57,727 bases of DNA from Faecalicatena fissicatena (GTDB lineage Bacteria > Bacillota > Clostridia > Lachnospirales > Lachnospiraceae): the NCBI GenBank assembly GCA_001028025.1, contig LDAQ01000020.1, forward strand, positions 1-57,727, given 5' to 3'. The notes below the pieces were generated by a model. It saw only the letters and a list, made by a program, of their open reading frames with translations, did not search any database and was not told the origin of the DNA. Positions 25,742-33,776 of the stretch are shown in pieces (position 1 is the stretch's first letter; the number at the start of each line of letters is the position of its first letter). A program made the translations under genes and the position numbers.

Positions 25742-25875
25742 TGTTCGTTTCTTGTTTGTATAATCATTAAATCATCATTTTCCTTGTTTGTCAAGTATAT
25801 TTAAACATATTTTTCAATCATTTCGTTTTTATTTTGTGCATTTTTATATTATTTCAATTATAAAATGTTCGTTTT
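25742..25875. promoter_or_regulatory. Repeated GTTCGTTT / TTGTTTGT boxes between divergent operon and DeoR gene
   Basis: The 380-base AT-rich gap carries tgttcgttt twice (25742 and 25866) and ttgtttgt twice (near 25753 and 25784), one of them overlapping the -35 box of the kinase operon. Repeats of this kind are typical DeoR-family operators. The divergent DeoR-like protein is the obvious candidate ligand. Confidence 0.45.
25766..25794 (-). promoter_or_regulatory. Promoter of the polyol operon
   Basis: On the minus strand a perfect TTGACA (25794-25789), a 17-base spacer and TTTAAT (25771-25766) precede the FGGY kinase ATG at 25708. Confidence 0.6.
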
Positions 25876-25907
25876 TCGTTGTTTCAAACATTTTGAGAAT
25901 ATTTTGC

Positions 25908-25936
25908 TTGTAATTTTTGTTTATTTCTATTATAAT
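25908..25936 (+). promoter_or_regulatory. Promoter of the DeoR-family regulator at 26.1 kb
   Basis: TTGTAA (25908-25913), a 17-base spacer and TATAAT (25931-25936). The leader of about 145 bases before the ATG at 26089 contains a small ccgg/ccgg hairpin but no recognised riboswitch. Confidence 0.65.
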
Positions 25937-26088
25937 AACAACAAAGTTATTAGATAAACTCTATGGGTTTATATGAGCACTCCCGGAAATTGTTTGCTCC
26001 GGCTTTGTGGGGCATTGGCAGAGACGCTCAAAGACAGATTCAGCAATGTCTCAGGTAGTACTCCAAATAAGAATCGAGGATAGATGAG

Positions 26089-26889
26089 ATGAAAGAGGAC
26101 AGAAAAGAACTGATTATTGATTATATGCAAAAACATAATGAGACCGCCAGTGTAGCGGAACTCTGCGAATACTTCCAGGTATCGGACATGACAATCCGAA
26201 GAGATCTGCAGGCCTTGGAGAAGGCTCAAAAACTAATACGTCATCACGGGGGCGCAACATTGGTTCAGGCACCCACCTCTCAATACACTGCTGAATCGCT
26301 CCACACAAGACTTCTCACGAACCACTCCCTGAAGATGGATCTGGGCAGCTTTGGTGCAGAACTGCTGAGAGAAGCTATCGATTCAGGCACCTGCAACTCT
26401 GTTTTCCTGGCCTCCGGTTCTACCCTGTACTGCATGGCATCACTGATCCGTTTTCCGCTGACCAACGCTACGGTTGTAACGGATAATGTAAATGTCTCCC
26501 AGGCCCTGGCCAGCAACCCAAGCTATACCGTCATCATGATCGGAGGACAGCTGATATTCCCGTCCCTCAATGCGGTCGGGCATCTGGCAGAGAAGATGAT
26601 CCGAAGTTTCACTTACGACTATGCTTTTATAGGAGCCGCCGCTATAGATGAAAACGGATATGTTTATACCTATAATTTAATAGAGGCTGGTACATTTCAT
26701 GCAATCGTGGAATCTGCCAAACATGTCGTTGTAATAGCAGATTCCAGTAAGATATGCCAGAAAACTTTTGTACAGTTGTTTCAGTTGAAGGAAGGGTTTA
26801 CATTGATCACAAATCCTGATATACCAGAGACATTCCGCAGTACACTGCAGTCTAATGGGGTGCGGATTGTTACAGAACATGCAGTTTAG
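26089..26889 (+). CDS. DeoR/GlpR-family transcriptional regulator (first of three)
   Basis: A 266-residue regulator. The N-terminal DeoR helix-turn-helix (SVAELCEYFQVSDMTIRRDLQALEKAQ, about 20-46) is followed by HHGGATLV. The DeoRC sugar-phosphate sensor domain shows SVFLASGSTLYCMA, VVTDNVNVSQALA and VVVIADSSKICQKTFVQ. It is divergent from the eight-gene polyol operon and probably represses it until a phosphorylated intermediate builds up. It converges with the TauB-type ATPase gene. Confidence 0.9.
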   Translation: MKEDRKELIIDYMQKHNETASVAELCEYFQVSDMTIRRDLQALEKAQKLIRHHGGATLVQAPTSQYTAESLHTRLLTNHSLKMDLGSFGAELLREAIDSGTCNSVFLASGSTLYCMASLIRFPLTNATVVTDNVNVSQALASNPSYTVIMIGGQLIFPSLNAVGHLAEKMIRSFTYDYAFIGAAAIDENGYVYTYNLIEAGTFHAIVESAKHVVVIADSSKICQKTFVQLFQLKEGFTLITNPDIPETFRSTLQSNGVRIVTEHAV

Positions 26890-26932
26890 GAACTGAGAAG
26901 GGGACGCATTCTATGTGAAAAGGTCTAGTTCC
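26889..26932. terminator. Hairpin between convergent genes
   Basis: ggaact (26889-26894) pairs with agttcc (26927-26932) right at the end of the DeoR gene, in a 49-base gap between convergent genes. The loop contains aggggacgca, similar to the ggggacgctta at the left edge of the 43.9 kb palindrome. Weak as a terminator because T-tracts are missing. Confidence 0.35.
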
Positions 26933-26938
26933 CATCGT

Positions 26939-27703
26939 TTAGAGTGTGAATATTAGCTGTTGAATCTGGGTTCTTAGTTCTTGAAAATTCGAATTGCCCA
27001 GCAGGTCTTCTCTTTGATCCATAGAAAAGGGAACTTCGATCTCCTCCCGGATCCGGCCGGGACGACGCTCCAGGATGACTACGCGGTGGGAGATCCTGAT
27101 CGCTTCTTCTACGTCGTGGGTTACGAACAGGATGGTCTGGCGCCTCTTTTCCCAGAGGTGCAGGAGCAGAGACTGCATCTGACTGCGTAGCTGGGCATCC
27201 AGGGCTGCGAATGGCTCGTCCATCAGCAGGAGACCCGGATGGAGCACAAACGCCCGGGCCAGAGCAACCCTTTGCTGCATTCCACCGGACAGTTCGTGGG
27301 GGTAGTTTTCCTCAAAGCCCTCCAGTCCTACCAGACGCAGCATCTCACCGGCTTCATTCCGCCGGTTTGCAGCAGGTACCCTGCGGCGTTTCAGGCCGAA
27401 TTCCACATTATCCCGGGCGGTCAGCCACTCGAAGAGGGCCGGAGTCTGAAATACGACGCACCGCTGGGCAGAAGGTTCCGTGATCAGCTCTTTGTCCAGC
27501 AGAACATTTCCCGATACCGGCGCGTCAAATCCGGCTATGATGTTCAGCAGTGAACTTTTTCCGCTGCCGCTGGGTCCCAGCAGAGAGACGATCTCCCCCT
27601 GACGTATTTGCAGGGAAATGTTATCCAATGCCTCAGTGCAGGTTCCGTTCTCATTCTGAAATTTCTGACAGATCCGGTCTATGACCAGCCCTCGGTCATC
27701 CAT
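26939..27703 (-). CDS. ABC transporter ATPase, NitT/TauT (SsuB/TauB) type
   Basis: A 254-residue ATPase: Walker A GPSGSGKSS, signature LSGGMQQRVALARAF, LLMDEPFAALDAQLRSQMQ and the switch FVTHDVEEAIRISHRVVIL. The MDEPFAALD and VTHDVEEA stretches are typical of importers for nitrate, taurine, sulfonates or thiamine precursors. The ATG at 27703 follows AAGGAGG; the longer frame to 27742 is less likely. It overlaps the permease gene by eight bases. Confidence 0.9.
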   Translation of the reverse strand: MDDRGLVIDRICQKFQNENGTCTEALDNISLQIRQGEIVSLLGPSGSGKSSLLNIIAGFDAPVSGNVLLDKELITEPSAQRCVVFQTPALFEWLTARDNVEFGLKRRRVPAANRRNEAGEMLRLVGLEGFEENYPHELSGGMQQRVALARAFVLHPGLLLMDEPFAALDAQLRSQMQSLLLHLWEKRRQTILFVTHDVEEAIRISHRVVILERRPGRIREEIEVPFSMDQREDLLGNSNFQELRTQIQQLIFTL

Positions 27704-28502
27704 TACTTTTTCCTCCTTTTCGCATCTGCGGGCAGACTGCACGGCAAACCGTCATCAACAGCACATCCGTCAGCTTTCCCGCGCAGGCGATAACAATCAT
27801 AGTCGCCAGAACGATATCCACATGCCCCAGCATTCGTCCATCCGTCATAACTGCACCAAGGCCTTCGGTTACGCCTGTGACTTCGCCCAGTACAAGGTAG
27901 GCCCATGCAACTCCCAGCCCCAGACGCAGTCCAACTGCCACGTCGGGAAATGCCGCAGGCAGAATGACCGTGCGAAAGAGGGCAAACCCCTTCGCGCCCA
28001 ACATCCGCCCGGCACGTAAGGTCACCTCAGGCACCTGGGATGTTCCGTGGACAGTATTGATGTAGATGGGAAAAAAAGAAGCCAGCGCAATCAAAAACAA
28101 GGTATTGCCCTCCCCAATACCGAACCACACAATCGCAACCGGCAGCCAGCCGATACCAGGAACGGTGCGTACAAGGTGGATCAGCGGATCCACCAGCCGC
28201 CGCGCAATTGGGATCCCGCCGCTTAAAAAGCCCAGGATCAGTCCGCAGACGGCGGCCAGCCCAAATCCGCTGGCTACCCGCTTCAGACTGTGAATCAGAT
28301 GCCCCCAGAGGGTTCCCGAATAAGGTGTGATCTCAAACTGGCCGGTGGCAAAATCCACCAGCACATACAGCAGCTTTTGAGGTGAAGGAAGCTTATACTC
28401 AGGCATTCCGCCCCATGTAGTGGCCGCAAACCAGAAGATCAGAATCAGAGCCGGAAGGATTAGTCCTACGGGATCGAGTCCTCTGCGGTGTCCACGTTTC
28501 AT
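27696..28502 (-). CDS. ABC transporter permease, NitT/TauT (SsuC) type
   Basis: A 268-residue permease with six helices. The BPD_transp_1 segment carries the docking loop EVTLRAGRMLGAKGFALFRTVILP and the family stretch LVRTVPGIGWLPVAIVWFGIG. It overlaps the binding-protein gene by four bases (ATGA) and the ATPase gene by eight, so the three are translated as a unit. Confidence 0.9.
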   Translation of the reverse strand: MKRGHRRGLDPVGLILPALILIFWFAATTWGGMPEYKLPSPQKLLYVLVDFATGQFEITPYSGTLWGHLIHSLKRVASGFGLAAVCGLILGFLSGGIPIARRLVDPLIHLVRTVPGIGWLPVAIVWFGIGEGNTLFLIALASFFPIYINTVHGTSQVPEVTLRAGRMLGAKGFALFRTVILPAAFPDVAVGLRLGLGVAWAYLVLGEVTGVTEGLGAVMTDGRMLGHVDIVLATMIVIACAGKLTDVLLMTVCRAVCPQMRKGGKSNG

Positions 28503-29512
28503 TTCAGATCCTCTTTTGCCTGCTCGAGGAAACTCAGGTCAAACATGGCATCAATATCCGGAACAGAATCAATCATTCCCAGCTCCAGCATCTGCTGAGC
28601 CAGATTCTTTGTGTTTTGAATATACTGCTCGTCGATATCCCAGCACAGCTCGATATTCTCAGCTGATACCTCCAGCAGAGCCTTATCTGTACCAAAGGAA
28701 GCCGCCTTATCCAGCCACATATCAGCATCGCTGTTCATCATCTCAGTGGCCTTGATATGGGCATTGACCAGGTTCTGAACCAGACCTGGATTCTTTTTGA
28801 TGGTATCCTCTGTAACGATCATTCCGGCGTTGATGGTTCCGATACTGTCGTCAAAGTAGGGATAGCTCAGGATACGGCCGTAACCGTCCTGTACCGCCTG
28901 TGACGGATAAGGTTCCCCGCTCAGGAATGCATCAATAGTGCCGTCTGAAAGTGCCTGTCCCATGTCAAAAAAGTCGATCCGCACCAGGGTGACGTCCTTG
29001 TCCGGATCCAGCCCCGCCCGCTTCAGCACATCAAGCAGCAGAACATGGTGCATCGTACCAGGAACATAGGCAATCGTTTTTCCTTTCAGATCTGCTTCAG
29101 TCTGTATGTCGGAATCAGCCCCAACCACCAGGGCAGAGCACTTGTTACACAGGCTCACCACCACCTTGACCGGTTCCCCCTTGGATGCCGCGGTGATAGC
29201 CGTTGGAATGGTAGTGCCTGTCATATCCAGGCTGCCTGCCAGGAGCGCCGTCTTCTGGTCTCCTGGATTAGTGAACGGTTTTACCTCAATGGCTGCACCA
29301 TCCCCCAGAGCCTCCTCATAAAAATATGGGGTCAGAGTCTGAGCTGTCTTCCAGGTGCCCACAACGGCCTTGACCGGTTCCTTCGATGGTTCTGCTGTCT
29401 GTTCTTTAATCTGTTCCTTTGGCTGTTCTTTAGTTTGACCGCACCCCGTGCACAGCCCGCCCAAAAGCACTCCTATCAGAACCAATGAAATAACTTTTTT
29501 TCCGATTTTCAT
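28499..29512 (-). CDS. Substrate-binding lipoprotein, NMT1/SsuA-like
   Basis: A 337-residue lipoprotein. The signal peptide ends LLGGLCTGC. A Lys/Glu/Pro-rich spacer (EQPKEQIKEQTAEPSKEP) leads into the SsuA/NMT1 fold with NPGDQKTALLAGSLDMTGTT, DLKGKTIAYVPGTMHHVLLL and DGTIDAFLSGEPYPSQAV. Members bind sulfonates, nitrate, pyrimidines or similar small molecules. The unusual feature is its position just downstream of a BioB-like radical SAM gene, which may make or use the transported molecule. Confidence 0.9.
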   Translation of the reverse strand: MKIGKKVISLVLIGVLLGGLCTGCGQTKEQPKEQIKEQTAEPSKEPVKAVVGTWKTAQTLTPYFYEEALGDGAAIEVKPFTNPGDQKTALLAGSLDMTGTTIPTAITAASKGEPVKVVVSLCNKCSALVVGADSDIQTEADLKGKTIAYVPGTMHHVLLLDVLKRAGLDPDKDVTLVRIDFFDMGQALSDGTIDAFLSGEPYPSQAVQDGYGRILSYPYFDDSIGTINAGMIVTEDTIKKNPGLVQNLVNAHIKATEMMNSDADMWLDKAASFGTDKALLEVSAENIELCWDIDEQYIQNTKNLAQQMLELGMIDSVPDIDAMFDLSFLEQAKEDLK

Positions 29513-29547
29513 TTTTCTCGTTCCTCTCCTTCACATCTTTTGTCTGT

Positions 29548-30540
29548 TTACGCCGTCTGATGAACCGTATATCCCGCTGCCTCAAACAGTTCCCCGGCAC
29601 GTACAGTATCAAACTGGTTCCATTTTCCTCCGGAGCAGCAGCAGGTATCCCGTGGAATGGCCCCCGTCTCCACAACGGTCACATTTGCCCCGAACTCCAT
29701 GGCCAGCTGGGTGCCCGGATGAATACAGATATCGGGTACACAGGACCCGCAGGCCAGCCGGGTCACTGCGATAATCTGAGCCATACGCTCATCGCTGACC
29801 TGAGGATGTACGCCCAAAGGAGTTCCCGGCACGGGAATCCGTGCCATAGCACCCGAGACAATAGCTTTGCAGTCTGCAGCCAAAAGACAGATGTCTGCTA
29901 TCTCCTCATTCGTATGCTCCACCCCAATAGGTTCCACAAGAAAGACCAGCTTCAGGGGTGATGCCTGAACCGCCCGCAGTGTGTCAATGCGGGTCTGGGG
30001 TTCGAAACGGGTTGCACGCCCTTCTCCCAAACGCAGTGAATGATAAATAAAGTCAACCCCGCATTCCGCCAGCCAATTAGCCGTCTCCAGCCCAAATTCA
30101 CCGATATTAAGTCCGATTTCATAGGGCCCCGGCACCTGTGTGCGTATATGCCGGATCATCTCGCCCAATTGATCCTGAGAATAAAATTCCGTAGTACGCA
30201 GAACAATCCACCTTACGCCATTATCGGCGTATTCCCGCACCTGACGGACGGTTTCCTCCGCATCATACTCCCGACGCTCCCCAACAATTGCCCACTTCTC
30301 TCCCAGAGAACAAAATTCACAATTCATAGAACAGGGAGCAAAATCTACCCCAATCGCTCCCCAAAGATAGGCCCGTCCTCCTGACAGCTCCATAGCTGCC
30401 CGGTGCCCCGCCCGGCCCAAAGCTTCCCATGCCCCGCTTCCCGGCTCAATACTGAGGAGCTGCACAATCTGCGCCCTACTCAAAAGTTCCCCGCTGTGAA
30501 TCCGTTTTTCCGCATACTCTATCAATTCCAAATCCAACAT
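29548..30540 (-). CDS. BioB-like radical SAM enzyme of unknown substrate
   Basis: A 330-residue radical SAM protein of the BioB/HydE/HmdB-like group. The cluster motif is DFAPCSMNCEFCSLGEKW (Cys-x3-Cys-x2-Cys, about residues 69-76), preceded by GAIGV. Other conserved-looking parts are WIVLRTTEFYSQD, YEIGLNIGEFG, VEPIGVEHTNEEI and RIPVPGTPLG. The C-terminal region has two more Cys groups, CGSCVPDIC and DTCCCSGG, which could bind a second cluster. It is too far from canonical biotin synthase to call it BioB. As the first gene of the operon with a NitT/TauT-type transporter, it may convert the imported compound or make a cofactor. Confidence 0.8.
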   Translation of the reverse strand: MLDLELIEYAEKRIHSGELLSRAQIVQLLSIEPGSGAWEALGRAGHRAAMELSGGRAYLWGAIGVDFAPCSMNCEFCSLGEKWAIVGERREYDAEETVRQVREYADNGVRWIVLRTTEFYSQDQLGEMIRHIRTQVPGPYEIGLNIGEFGLETANWLAECGVDFIYHSLRLGEGRATRFEPQTRIDTLRAVQASPLKLVFLVEPIGVEHTNEEIADICLLAADCKAIVSGAMARIPVPGTPLGVHPQVSDERMAQIIAVTRLACGSCVPDICIHPGTQLAMEFGANVTVVETGAIPRDTCCCSGGKWNQFDTVRAGELFEAAGYTVHQTA

Positions 30541-30664
30541 TTTCTAATAACCACCTTCCTATTTATAAGCCCATGCAGGACCATGCCCACCTTTTCGGCA
30601 CTATCCATAAACATTATCAGTAACTGCTTCTATCGCAATTCCTGTAAATAGCATAAGACAGCAT

Positions 30665-30730
30665 AGAAATTGTTTCTTGTAATTTCTCAAGGATATTTTG
30701 TATTTTATACGGAACAAAGAGATTAATCTC
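30665..30730 (-). terminator. Weak hairpins after the first TIM-barrel gene
   Basis: gagattaatctc (30719-30730) is a 12-base palindrome followed on the minus strand by tttgtt, about 30 bases after the gene ending at 30762. A second stem, agaaatt/aatttct (30665-30687), lies beyond. They may end the isomerase transcript. The rest of the gap to 30541 should carry the promoter of the radical SAM operon, but no strong boxes stand out. Confidence 0.35.
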
Positions 30731-30761
30731 CCGAGAATAAAGTTTGTTTATTAAGTCCCGA

Positions 30762-31748
30762 TTATCTCTGCAGTGCCGAATCAAATGCAATCTTAGATGG
30801 TGAAAAGTTCATTTTCCTGATATATTTTAAAGACTCAGCCGCCCCATATTCCCGTTCCATTCCGCTGTCCTCCCACTCAACAGACAGAGGCCCTTCATAC
30901 CCCATTGCATTCAGCTCCCGGATAATACCGTCAAAATCCACATCTCCATGTCCCACCGATACAAAGTTCCACCCTCTGCGCAGATCTCCAAACGGCAGGC
31001 ATGACCCCAGTATCCCATTTCTCCCATTCAAATTTACCATAACATCTTTAATGTGGACATGATAAATCCGATCCCGAAAGTCATGTAAAAATTGTTTCTC
31101 GTCAATCCCCTGCCAGACCAGATGACTCGGATCAAAATTGATGCCCAGTGTTTTTCTGTACTCAAAACGTTTTAACAATTCTTCAGTTGAGTAATAATCA
31201 AAAGCAATCTCCGCCGGATGTACTTCCAGCGCAAACTTGACTTCATACTGATCAAACACATCAAAAATGGGCGTCCACAGATCGTAAATTTTCTGATATC
31301 CCTCTTCAATCATCTGTTCCGTTGTCTGCGGATAGGAATACCAGTACGGCCACAGAGGCGATCCCGTAAAGCCTGTTACAACAGTTACCCCCATCCGTGC
31401 TGCCGCTTCTGCCGTACGCTTCATCTCCTCTATTGCCCATTCCCTGATTTTTTCCGGATTGCCTTTATAATGATCCGGTACAAAATTGTCCAGACGGGGC
31501 TCCCATTCATCGCCAATGCATTGTCCCGTCAAATGCGCAGATATAGCAAAACATTTCAGATGATGTTCTTCCAGAACCTCTTTTAGACAGGGAATGTAAG
31601 AGGGATCAGCAAGTGCCTGACTCACATCAAAATGTGCATGTGTAGCAAGTTCAATCCCCTCATACCCTATATTTTCACAAAATTCTGCTAATTCTCTTAT
31701 AGTTAGATCTCCAAATTGGCCTGATGCGATTGTTATCGGTCGACTCAT
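30762..31748 (-). CDS. Sugar phosphate isomerase/epimerase, xylose-isomerase-like TIM barrel (first copy)
   Basis: A 328-residue AP-endonuclease-2/xylose-isomerase-like barrel related to IolE, IolI and D-tagatose epimerase. The four metal ligands can be placed in FALEVHPAEI (Glu), INFDPSHLVW (Asp), YHVHIKDVM (His) and LSVEWEDSG (Glu). It has the same start pattern (GYEGIELATHAHF) as the family. The neighbour at 31872 is a second, distinct member, so the two may act in sequence or together on the sugar brought in by the 33.8-37.4 kb transporter. Reaction unknown; epimerisation, isomerisation or lyase chemistry on a keto-sugar is possible. Confidence 0.83.
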   Translation of the reverse strand: MSRPITIASGQFGDLTIRELAEFCENIGYEGIELATHAHFDVSQALADPSYIPCLKEVLEEHHLKCFAISAHLTGQCIGDEWEPRLDNFVPDHYKGNPEKIREWAIEEMKRTAEAAARMGVTVVTGFTGSPLWPYWYSYPQTTEQMIEEGYQKIYDLWTPIFDVFDQYEVKFALEVHPAEIAFDYYSTEELLKRFEYRKTLGINFDPSHLVWQGIDEKQFLHDFRDRIYHVHIKDVMVNLNGRNGILGSCLPFGDLRRGWNFVSVGHGDVDFDGIIRELNAMGYEGPLSVEWEDSGMEREYGAAESLKYIRKMNFSPSKIAFDSALQR

Positions 31749-31769
31749 ATCATATTTCCTCCATTACTT

Positions 31770-31790
31770 CAAAGGGGTCAGTCCCCTTTG
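31770..31790. repeat. aaaggggtcagtccccttt palindrome, copy 2
   Basis: caaagggg/cccctttg with a five-base loop, just upstream of the first TIM-barrel gene (ATG at 31748). It is a member of the same dispersed repeat family as 21867, 31820 and 47618, with an altered loop. Confidence 0.75.
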
Positions 31791-31819
31791 CGTCCCATTG
31801 TCAGAATTGTTTTCTAATT

Positions 31820-31853
31820 CAAAGGGGTCTGACCCCATTGTGCAGACCCCCTT
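31820..31853. repeat. aaggggtctg palindrome, copy 3
   Basis: aaggggtctg (31822-31831) pairs with cagaccccctt (31843-31853). It forms a tandem with copy 2, about 30 bases away, in the gap between the two TIM-barrel genes. Confidence 0.7.
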
Positions 31854-31871
31854 GCGGATAAGATAATTATT

Positions 31872-32849
31872 TCATTCCTTGTTAAACAGCTTGTCCTGTC
31901 TTCCCTCATATGGATTTTTAATGATGAGCGGCTTCATAAATTCAGCCACCTTTTCCACTCCATCCATGCGGCTCATCGTCACATCTTCATGTTCATAACT
32001 GAGTGAACCATCAAATCCTACCATAGACAATTCGGTAATCAGCCTTTTCCACTCCACCTGTCCCCAGCCTGGGATTCTGAATCTGTACGTATGATCCAGC
32101 GCTGACATATCGCCGTGCATCAGGGTTCCGCCTAATGCGATATTTTGTTTTGCTAATTCGGCATCCTTGGCATGAACATGAAAAATGCGGTCTTTTAATC
32201 TGTCAACTGCAACAGCGGGATCGATCAGCAGGTACAATATATTTGCAGGATCCAGATTATATCCGAGTGCAGGGTGATCGTTTACCAGTTCCAGCGCCCT
32301 TTCCGCAGTATGAATATCATAGACAAAACTGTTGGGATGAATTTCAATTGCGAATTTGACTCCATATTCCTGAAACTTATCCAAAACAGGGGTGAAACGC
32401 TCTGCAAACTGCTCTTCGTACTCACTCCAGCCCTCCCCATATGGAAAGAAGAAGAATCTTCCCCAGTTTTCCACGCCCGGATAACCCACAACAATCGGGA
32501 CCTCCAGCGCATTTGCCGCCTGGGCTGTCCGGATCAGGCTTTCTGTACCATGTCTGATTTTTTCTTCTGCGGACCCTTTATATATAAAGTCCGTTTCCTT
32601 TCCCGACGGCCCCATGATTAAAAATGAATCTGCGTGATTGCTCAGCGCCTGAATGCTCATGCCATAGCCAGCAACCATTTTATTAATATTTTTTGCTGTA
32701 TTTCCCTTTATAACATCGATCGTTTCTAACTGCCCGTTTCCTTCATATGCAGGTATTTCTAAAGTTTCATACCCATACCGGGACACCAGTTTTACCACTT
32801 CTTCAAGTGGTTTTTCACTAAAATTTGCTGTAAAAAATCCTAATTTCAT
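31872..32849 (-). CDS. Sugar phosphate isomerase/epimerase, xylose-isomerase-like TIM barrel (second copy)
   Basis: A 325-residue relative of the previous gene but clearly divergent. It starts KLGFFTANFSEKPLEEVVKL, and the metal ligands sit in FAIEIHPNSFV (Glu), GYNLDPANILY (Asp), FHVHAKDAEL (His) and LSYEHEDVTM (Glu). The ATG at 32849 has AGGAGG eight bases upstream; the longer frame to 32909 runs into the divergent promoter region. A DeoR-family gene is divergent (32945). Confidence 0.83.
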   Translation of the reverse strand: MKLGFFTANFSEKPLEEVVKLVSRYGYETLEIPAYEGNGQLETIDVIKGNTAKNINKMVAGYGMSIQALSNHADSFLIMGPSGKETDFIYKGSAEEKIRHGTESLIRTAQAANALEVPIVVGYPGVENWGRFFFFPYGEGWSEYEEQFAERFTPVLDKFQEYGVKFAIEIHPNSFVYDIHTAERALELVNDHPALGYNLDPANILYLLIDPAVAVDRLKDRIFHVHAKDAELAKQNIALGGTLMHGDMSALDHTYRFRIPGWGQVEWKRLITELSMVGFDGSLSYEHEDVTMSRMDGVEKVAEFMKPLIIKNPYEGRQDKLFNKE

Positions 32850-32944
32850 TTTTTTCCTCCTTTTATTGAGTAAAATATAGCCCATTTTCAAAAAATCTGT
32901 TATTATCAATTCATAATCCTTGGACAGAAAGGCAGATAATTAGT

Positions 32945-33736
32945 ATGTATTATATTGAACGCAAAAGTAAAATTCTCAAATTACTCCAGGATGAACATAG
33001 TGTCAGCGTGGACTCTCTGGCTATTACTTTTAATGTTTCAAAAGAAACAATCCGGCGTGATCTGCGTCAAATGGAAAGTGAAGGATTATTAACAAGGACC
33101 CATGGCGGTGCTGTCCCATTAACCACAGCATTTACAGCGCCATCTCCTTCTTCACCGGAACTCCCCGTGGACGTCCGCGGCACTTTTAATAATGATTTAA
33201 AACATTCTCTGTGCAAAAAGGCGGCTTCTTATATTAAAGAGGGGGATAATGTATACATAGACAACAGCTCAACCACAGTATATCTGGCCCAATATGTACC
33301 GGAAAATATCCAGGTTACTTTTATTACAAATTCCATCTCGTTTCTGATCGAGTCCTCACAACTGAATAATCCAAATCTCACCTTTGTTTGCCTTGGCGGG
33401 ATATTGAATACAAACAATTTATCCACATACGGGAATATTGCGCTTCATAACTCTCATGATTACTATCCGAACAAGGCTTTTTTGTCCTGCACCGGCATAT
33501 CCGAAGAGAGGCAGATTACCGATTCCAGCATCAATGAGGTGGATATAAAAAAAGAAATGATTCACAGGGCAAAGGAAGTCTTCCTTTTATCCGACCATAC
33601 GAAGTTTAACAAAAACGGACAGATTTTCCTTTCCAATATCGAAAATATCCACCACATTATTACAGACCCTATTGTGGATTCTTACAGTCACAACTTCATC
33701 GACCGCTCGCATACCGATATCATCTTTGCTGAATAG
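32945..33736 (+). CDS. DeoR-family transcriptional regulator (second of three)
   Basis: A 263-residue regulator with the DeoR helix-turn-helix VDSLAITFNVSKETIRRDLR (about 20-39), RTHGGAVPL, and the sensor domain with DNSSTTVYLAQYV, ITNSISFLIE, CLGGILNTNNLSTYGN and CTGISEERQITDSSINEVD. It is plainly a paralogue of the regulator at 40438: the motifs KETIRRDL, THGGAV, ITNSISFL, CLGGIL, YYPNKAF and CTGI are shared. It is divergent from the isomerase pair and converges with the permease gene. Confidence 0.9.
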   Translation: MYYIERKSKILKLLQDEHSVSVDSLAITFNVSKETIRRDLRQMESEGLLTRTHGGAVPLTTAFTAPSPSSPELPVDVRGTFNNDLKHSLCKKAASYIKEGDNVYIDNSSTTVYLAQYVPENIQVTFITNSISFLIESSQLNNPNLTFVCLGGILNTNNLSTYGNIALHNSHDYYPNKAFLSCTGISEERQITDSSINEVDIKKEMIHRAKEVFLLSDHTKFNKNGQIFLSNIENIHHIITDPIVDSYSHNFIDRSHTDIIFAE

Positions 33737-33738
33737 TG

Positions 33739-33768
33739 GTAACAGTTCAGACAAGCCTGAACTGTTAC
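33739..33768. repeat. gtaacagttcag hairpin between convergent genes
   Basis: A perfect 12-bp stem (33739-33750 with 33757-33768) and a six-base loop, starting three bases after the DeoR stop and ending nine bases before the end of the convergent permease gene. One arm (cctgaactgttac) recurs at 13353. It probably works as a bidirectional terminator even though T-tracts are poor. Confidence 0.7.
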
Positions 33769-33776
33769 AAACAATA

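Noticed and set aside
26939..29512. A sulfonate- or thiamine-precursor-specific transporter
   Set aside because: The SsuABC/ThiXYZ-like families share these motifs, and no riboswitch, thi or ssu gene is visible to decide the substrate.
29548..30540. bioB (biotin synthase)
   Set aside because: The cluster motif and barrel look BioB-like, but the surrounding residues and the C-terminal Cys groups differ and no biotin genes are nearby; kept as an unassigned radical SAM enzyme.
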